Assembly (NCBI GenBank): GCA_025642065.1
Contig: JAODUP010000314.1
Coordinates: forward strand, 131,001 to 195,000
Direction of reading: 5' to 3'
Source of the DNA: Paralvinella palmiformis
Taxonomy: Eukaryota > Annelida > Polychaeta > Terebellida > Alvinellidae
DNA: 64,000 nt
Position 1 is the first letter of the stretch. Every line of letters begins with the position of its first letter. The translations under genes and the position numbers were made by a program. The notes under the pieces were generated by a model. The model was not told the origin of the DNA. It was given only the letters and a program-made list of their open reading frames with translations, and searched no databases. Positions 60,101 through 64,000 of the stretch are shown in pieces.

Positions 60101-63100
60101 AGCAAGGATGTCAACGCATGCTGGTAGGGAGATGGATATAAGGAGAGTAACTAATGCATTGAATAATGGGTAGAGGGCAGATTCTTGGGGAGTACCCGTG
60201 TTAACAGTATGTGGATCAGAGTAGCAACCTTGGTAGGAAACTTTTATGTTTCTGTTGCCGAGAAAGTCTTCAATCCAGGCTATGAGCCGACCTTTGATAC
60301 CTAGAGAGGAAAGGGAGTTTAAAATGGAGAGGTGGTCGGCTCTTTCAAATGCCTTGTCTAGATCTAAGAAGGCGGTGTAAACGGTTAAAGATGCTCTTTT
60401 TTTATTATCTTTGTTATATTTCCTCCTGGAAGTGATGAGATTCACTAGATGGAGAATAGCATCAACTGTGGATCTTCCCTTGGTGAAACAAGTTATTCGG
60501 CTTGGGAAGGTTCCAGAGTAGACGGGATAGTATTAGGCACTCCATGATCTTTGATAGAGTGGGGAGGAGTGAAATAGGTCTGTGGCCCCTTCCACCTGGT
60601 TTGGGGATTGGAATGACTACTGCAGTTTTCCATTGAACTGGGAGGCGACCTTGGGTCCATGGTTTATTGATGAAATCAAGGATTCTTTTCTTAAAGGAGG
60701 GTGGGGCGTTTGTGTAAAAGGAGAAAGTGAAAGTGTCTTCTCCTGGTGCAGAGTCCTTCTTTTTTCGTAGAACTGCTTCAAGCTCGTTAATAGAGAAACG
60801 TACATCTTTGTCAGTACTTGCCAGATTGGCTTGGAGTACTGATTGAAGTCTCTGTCCCTGGAATTATTTAAGAGAATGTTTAAAATCATCAGAGTAGGGT
60901 TTTAACTGCTGTAGGATGCCCTTTTAGGTTTTTTTTTATTTCTTGCCATATGTCTTTGGCATTCATATCTGCGAGTTTGTTGCACCATTGGTCCCATTGT
61001 TGGCTTTTCATAATGAAAAGTTGTTTCTTGGTTTCATGTTGGGCTGCCCTGAGTTCAGCTTTGTTATTAGCCGTAGGGCTTGCTTTGAAGATTTTGATGA
61101 GGCGACTCACCTCTCCAGTCCATTGTTTAGCCTCAGGTGGCAGGAAAGAATGTGGAGACCTAAAGGGCCTGGGAGTGGATAGGGAGATTGCTAAGGTGGA
61201 CGCTTCGTGGAAGTCTGCTGATAGAGCTTGTAATATTTGATCAACTGAGAGAGTTGGGTCCGGGACTATTAAAGAGAGATCATGCAGTTTATCTGCGAAG
61301 ATCTTCCAGATGGCTTTATTATTGTTCCATCTGGGTAGTCTTTGGTTATCAGGTATTTTATTGAAAGAATTGTTGATTTTAATAAGAGTAGCTATGTGAT
61401 GTGAGATCAGTGAGTCAATTTGGTACCATTGAGCTACTGAGGTTCTATGTTGGAGCCATGTATGTCGGTAGTCAGTGTCTCATAGCCATCAGTCGCTTTG
61501 GGTAGGGTGATAGGGTTGTGAAGAACGTCTGACCTTATTGCGGTGATAAGTCCCCGGGAGATTGTGACTGATTTAGTTACGTGGGGCTTATGGTATATCA
61601 TGTAGCCTGGAATATTTGGAGGGCGTTTAGTGCTAGTCAGAGTCTCTTGTAATATAATTATTTCTGGGGGCTTATCTTGGATGGCTGCAAGGAGGATATT
61701 TTTGTTTGATTTGAAACCCCTGATGTTCCAGGAGATGATGTCAATGTTCCCTTGTTGGGTGATGGATGTTGTTTGGAGTGTGGTGTTGGTTCGGGACTGG
61801 TTTCTGCCAGTTTCACTGGCTTGTCTGTGACTATCTGTCTGTCTGCCTGTGGTGCTGTGTCTACGACCGTGTGCAGGACTTGCTCTGGGATGGCGGCCTG
61901 TTGCACATTGGCAAGTCCTTCTTCTGCCTTTTGGTACAGGTCCTTGGGCAGAGTTTTTAGTAGACTATCTACTGCGTGGATGGTTTGTCACAGAAATTGC
62001 ATCTGGCCCAAGATAGCTGTTACTGTGGCTGTGATTGTGTTTGGGTGGCTGCCTGTTTTAGGGGTGTGGCTACACTCGTATGTGTCTTGGTCGTGTTCGT
62101 TAGAGGGGGGAACTCTGTCATTGTATTGGGCAGTGTGTTTGTCAGAGGGGTGAACTCTGTCGTTGTCTTGGGCAGTTTGTTAGTGGGGAAAACTCTGCCT
62201 TGGAGAGAGTGACAGGGATCTGTGGTGGTGTCGCATGTCTCCAGGGGGGAGTTTTGGCAGTTAATGACGGGTGTCTGGTTTGGGGCTTTCTGGGCTCTAT
62301 TCCCATTTTTTGGTGAATTTCGTGCACCGACTGAATTCGGGCTGCACAACCCTTGTATGCAGGGAAGTGGTTCCAGTGGGTGCACTTTGGGGTGTGAGCT
62401 AATTGCCAGAATATCCACTTCGATACCGATGATGGTGAATACAAAATTCAATTAACGAGACAGAGCTAGAGCAAGGATTGTGCTAGGGGGAGAATTCCAA
62501 TTTTATATACCTGTTTGAATGTGTGGGAGGACTTTTAGTGCGGGATTGTTCTCTACTCGGCCAAGTCGGCGCTGATTGGACCAGTTGACTATGTGGGGTC
62601 TACCGGACAACAACGCTGACGGTGCTGAGGGGAAAATTCGCTATAAATATCTGGATTTTAGTAGATTTTGAGAGTTAGTTTCGATAAGAGTTTCGAGCAG
62701 TGTATAGATTTGGTACAGTTTTGAGTAGAGTAATAAAGTAGATTCGAGAACACATGAGTTCGGAGTTGTGAAAGAGAGAACTTAGCTATGGCCAAGGTCC
62801 GGGACGGGCCGGACGACCGCGTCCCGGACCTCGGTACTTTTCAATGGCGAGCCTGCCAGGATTCGAAAATCAGAAGAGTAATAAAGTAGATTCGAGAACA
62901 CATGAGTTTGGAGTTGTGAAAGAGAGAACTTAGCTAAGGCCGAGGTCCGGGACGGGCCGGACGGCCGCGTCCCGGACCTCGGTACTTTTCAGTGTATCCG
63001 TCGGTGTATAAGATGTGTGTGTATGTGTCGGTGTATAAGATGTGGGTGTATGTGTCGGTGTATAAGATGTATATGGATCCGTCGGTGTATAAGATGTATA

Positions 63101-63548
63101 TGTATCCGTCGGTGTATAAGATGTGTGTGTATGTGTCGGTGTATAAGATGTGTGTGTATGTGTCGGTGTATAAGATGTGTGTATGTGTCGGTGTATAAGA
63201 TGTATATGTATCGGTCGGTGTATAAGATGTGTATATATCCGTCGGTGTATAAGATATGTGTGCATGTGTCGGTGTATCAGATGTGTGGATGTTTCGGTGT
63301 AAATATGTGGAAATATGCTCACCTGTAATTTCGGATGCCTCGGGACTAATATGTTTCTTCGGGTCTAAACAGGCAGTGAGCTTGTCTATAATCCTTGGTT
63401 CATCCATATGTTCTCCGATCTCTAAGTTATCTCTATGTATGGCAATAAAAGATATTTCCGTAATTTTGGACTTTAATGGAGGCAGACCCGTTGTCTCTAG
63501 ATCTAAGAATATATATGTTTTTATCTTCGTATCCATGTCGTCTGCCAT
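57187..63548 (-). CDS. TREX-type three-prime repair exonuclease
   Basis: Two minus-strand exons, 63548-63323 and 57590-57187, join in phase 1 to 209 aa across a 5.7 kb GT..AG intron. All DEDDh motifs are present: Exo I TYIFLDLETTGLP (Asp16, Glu18), Exo II LVAHNGQRFDFPLL (Asp118) and Exo III HRAEDD (His174, Asp178). KASEITG-like ASEITG at the splice junction is also a TREX signature. The protein should degrade DNA from 3' ends, in repair or in clearing cytosolic DNA. It lacks a C-terminal membrane tail, so it resembles TREX2 more than mammalian TREX1, although animal orthology of the two is unclear. Mammalian TREX genes have intronless coding regions; here one intron holds a LINE, a SINE and a minisatellite. 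Start choice: the first ATG; Met5 is an alternative. Confidence 0.9.
58428..58516 (+). mobile_element. reverse-transcriptase scrap beside the minus-strand LINE
   Basis: LIIYTNDLTRNLKTVK and, one frame on, TIVFADDTTVVQS, the RT catalytic FADD box of another LINE on the + strand. It stops abruptly where the minus-strand LINE 3' end begins, so the younger LINE probably inserted into an older one. Confidence 0.6.
58517..62460 (-). mobile_element. non-LTR retrotransposon (I/Jockey-type with RNase H), copy 2
   Basis: On the minus strand: the C-terminal part of ORF1 (62451-61900, PLTNT repeats; no CCHC knuckles, so 5'-truncated); endonuclease start at about 61745 (SWNIRGFKSNKN, then ETLTSTKRPPNIPG); linker MSRLIKIFKASPTANNKAEL at 61110; RT (60445-59990) with AFLDLDKAFERADH and AYADDLAIV; a KAAWLQNNIGIPQ segment at about 59430; RNase H (58990-58619) with IILAELHAIQ, HSDSMAA, IPSHVDLDGNEHAD. 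It shares the family of the 7-10 kb copy. Stops and frameshifts (for example at 61490 and 60470) make it inactive. It lies inside the TREX intron. Confidence 0.85.
59214..59392 (-). mobile_element. SINE family A inserted in the LINE, perfect target duplication
   Basis: A complete 179-bp SINE flanked by the exact 13-bp duplication GTTGTATTTGAGG (59201-59213 and 59393-59405), within LINE copy 2 between its RT and RNase H regions. It has the same orientation as the LINE and is nearly identical to the 46.9 kb copy over GACCTCCAAAGGTAATGAGA and the tRNA-like head. Confidence 0.97.
62461..62726 (+). promoter_or_regulatory. TATA-containing segment, possible retroelement promoter or LTR
   Basis: GC-richer than its surroundings. 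TATAAATA at 62642-62649 on the + strand is followed by TAGATTTTGAGAGTTAGTTTC and the repeat I units. The layout resembles an LTR or element promoter, but no TG..CA ends or body could be defined. Confidence 0.3.
62727..62990 (+). repeat. repeat family I, tandem pair with GC-rich foldbacks
   Basis: Two near-identical copies of about 115 bp start at 62727 and 62875. Each ends in a strong hairpin. Arms are AGGTCCGGGACG/CGTCCCGGACCT (62795-62806, 62820-62831) in copy 1 and CCGAGGTCCGGGACG/CGTCCCGGACCTCGG (62940-62954, 62968-62982) in copy 2, around GGCCGGACGGCC-like loops. The 46.3 kb copy lacks the hairpin. Confidence 0.85.
62992..63305 (-). repeat. 27-bp minisatellite in the TREX intron
   Basis: About eleven units of 25-27 bp, near-consensus GTGTATAAGATGTGTGTGTA followed by TGTGTCG. 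It begins 18 bp beyond the exon 1 donor. Read on the minus strand in the exon 1 frame it stays open and would encode a YTPTDTYTS-like 9-residue repeat until a stop near 62934. Confidence 0.9.
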
Positions 63549-63657
63549 GTCTTTCTATGTTTTCTTTCGGGATTCAATACGTCAAACAATACCGATAAGT
63601 ATTATGGAGCAAACACGGCTGGAAAACAAAATCAAAACAACGGAAATTGCGATGCGT

Positions 63658-63690
63658 TCACACACACACACACGCGCGCGCGCGTGCGAC
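63658..63690. repeat. (CA)n(CG)n microsatellite
   Basis: (CA)n passing into (CG)n, between the TREX start and repeat F copy 2. Confidence 0.9.
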
Positions 63691-63711
63691 ATGCACGGTC
63701 CATTACACTGG

Positions 63712-63820
63712 TGACTGGTGAGACATTACACATCTCTCAGCATGAAAAGTCACCACTCTGGATTCAGTCCCCTGAAGAATCGTCCAGAGTGAATTCACGG
63801 TTCGAGGTTCTATGTGCCTG
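63712..63820 (-). repeat. dispersed repeat family F, copy 2
   Basis: Reverse-orientation match to 318-428: GGTGAGACATTACACATCTC, CATGAAAAGTCACCACTCTG, CGTCCAGAGTGAATTCACGG and GGTTCGAGGTTCTATG. It has CA-rich repeats on both sides. Confidence 0.6.
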
Positions 63821-64000
63821 TACCTTATTATACACAGCTAACACACACACACACACACCTGGTTAAAAAATTATTATAATATTTATAATGATTTCATTAC
63901 TTTACCCGAATGCCATATTCTGATTGTAATTATAAATTAGATAGACTGATCCCGATATGGAATTTCAATCGAGGGTTATAGCTTGGAAGCTAGATATAAA
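63821..64000. other. unassigned window end
   Basis: A short (CA)n tract at 63841-63858, then AT-rich sequence with nothing recognisable. Confidence 0.3.

Noticed and set aside
62142..62444. Overlapping plus- and minus-strand frames at 61.6-62.5 kb
   Set aside because: Shadows of the minus-strand LINE ORF1/ORF2 junction.

Overview
The window is animal nuclear DNA, AT-rich, with spliced genes (GT..AG introns of about 0.1-2 kb), many (TA)n, (GT)n and tetranucleotide tracts, and at least five tRNA-derived SINE families. Gene content, intron style and repeats suggest a lophotrochozoan, most likely a marine mollusc such as a gastropod. That placement is inference; no single marker proves it.

Layout. 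1.7-4.9 kb (+): a complete six-exon single-pass receptor with three SUEL/rhamnose-lectin-like domains and a long tyrosine-rich tail. 5-15 kb: repeat territory with SINEs, a decayed LINE with CCHC-type ORF1, a hAT-like element nested in another repeat, a 0.5 kb inverted-repeat element and a tyrosine-recombinase relic. 16.0-17.6 kb (+): two intronless ORFs, ATPSCKMT (FAM173B) and HDHD3, separated only by 196 bp that begin with GTAAAG directly after the first stop codon and end with AG directly before the second start codon. 20.5-31.8 kb (+): a complete 15-exon SLC5/SGLT-type sodium/solute cotransporter (653 aa). 32.3-36 kb: relics of a small secreted-protein family, including a (+) pseudogene. 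36.9-38.6 kb (+) and 44.2-45.25 kb (-): two Ty3/gypsy fragments, the second split by a SINE. 49.05-50.99 kb: a DNA transposon relic with palindromic subterminal motifs. 51.8-52.55 kb (-): the intact 114-aa secreted protein whose relics lie near 35 kb. 54.4-55.4 kb (-): an internally deleted LINE. 56.6 kb (+): a putative first exon of a type II membrane protein. 57.2-63.5 kb (-): a two-exon TREX-type 3'-5' exonuclease whose 5.7 kb intron holds a LINE, a SINE inserted in that LINE, GC-rich foldbacks and a 27-bp minisatellite.

No metabolic linkage among the genes is evident. The items most worth following are the ATPSCKMT-HDHD3 junction, which looks dicistronic or operon-like, and the apparently undescribed small secreted protein family with one intact member, one nonsense-mutated copy on the opposite strand and one orphaned 5' flank. 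No bacterial-type system, CRISPR array or rRNA gene is present. All exon models come from reading splice signals and frame by eye; transcript data would settle them.
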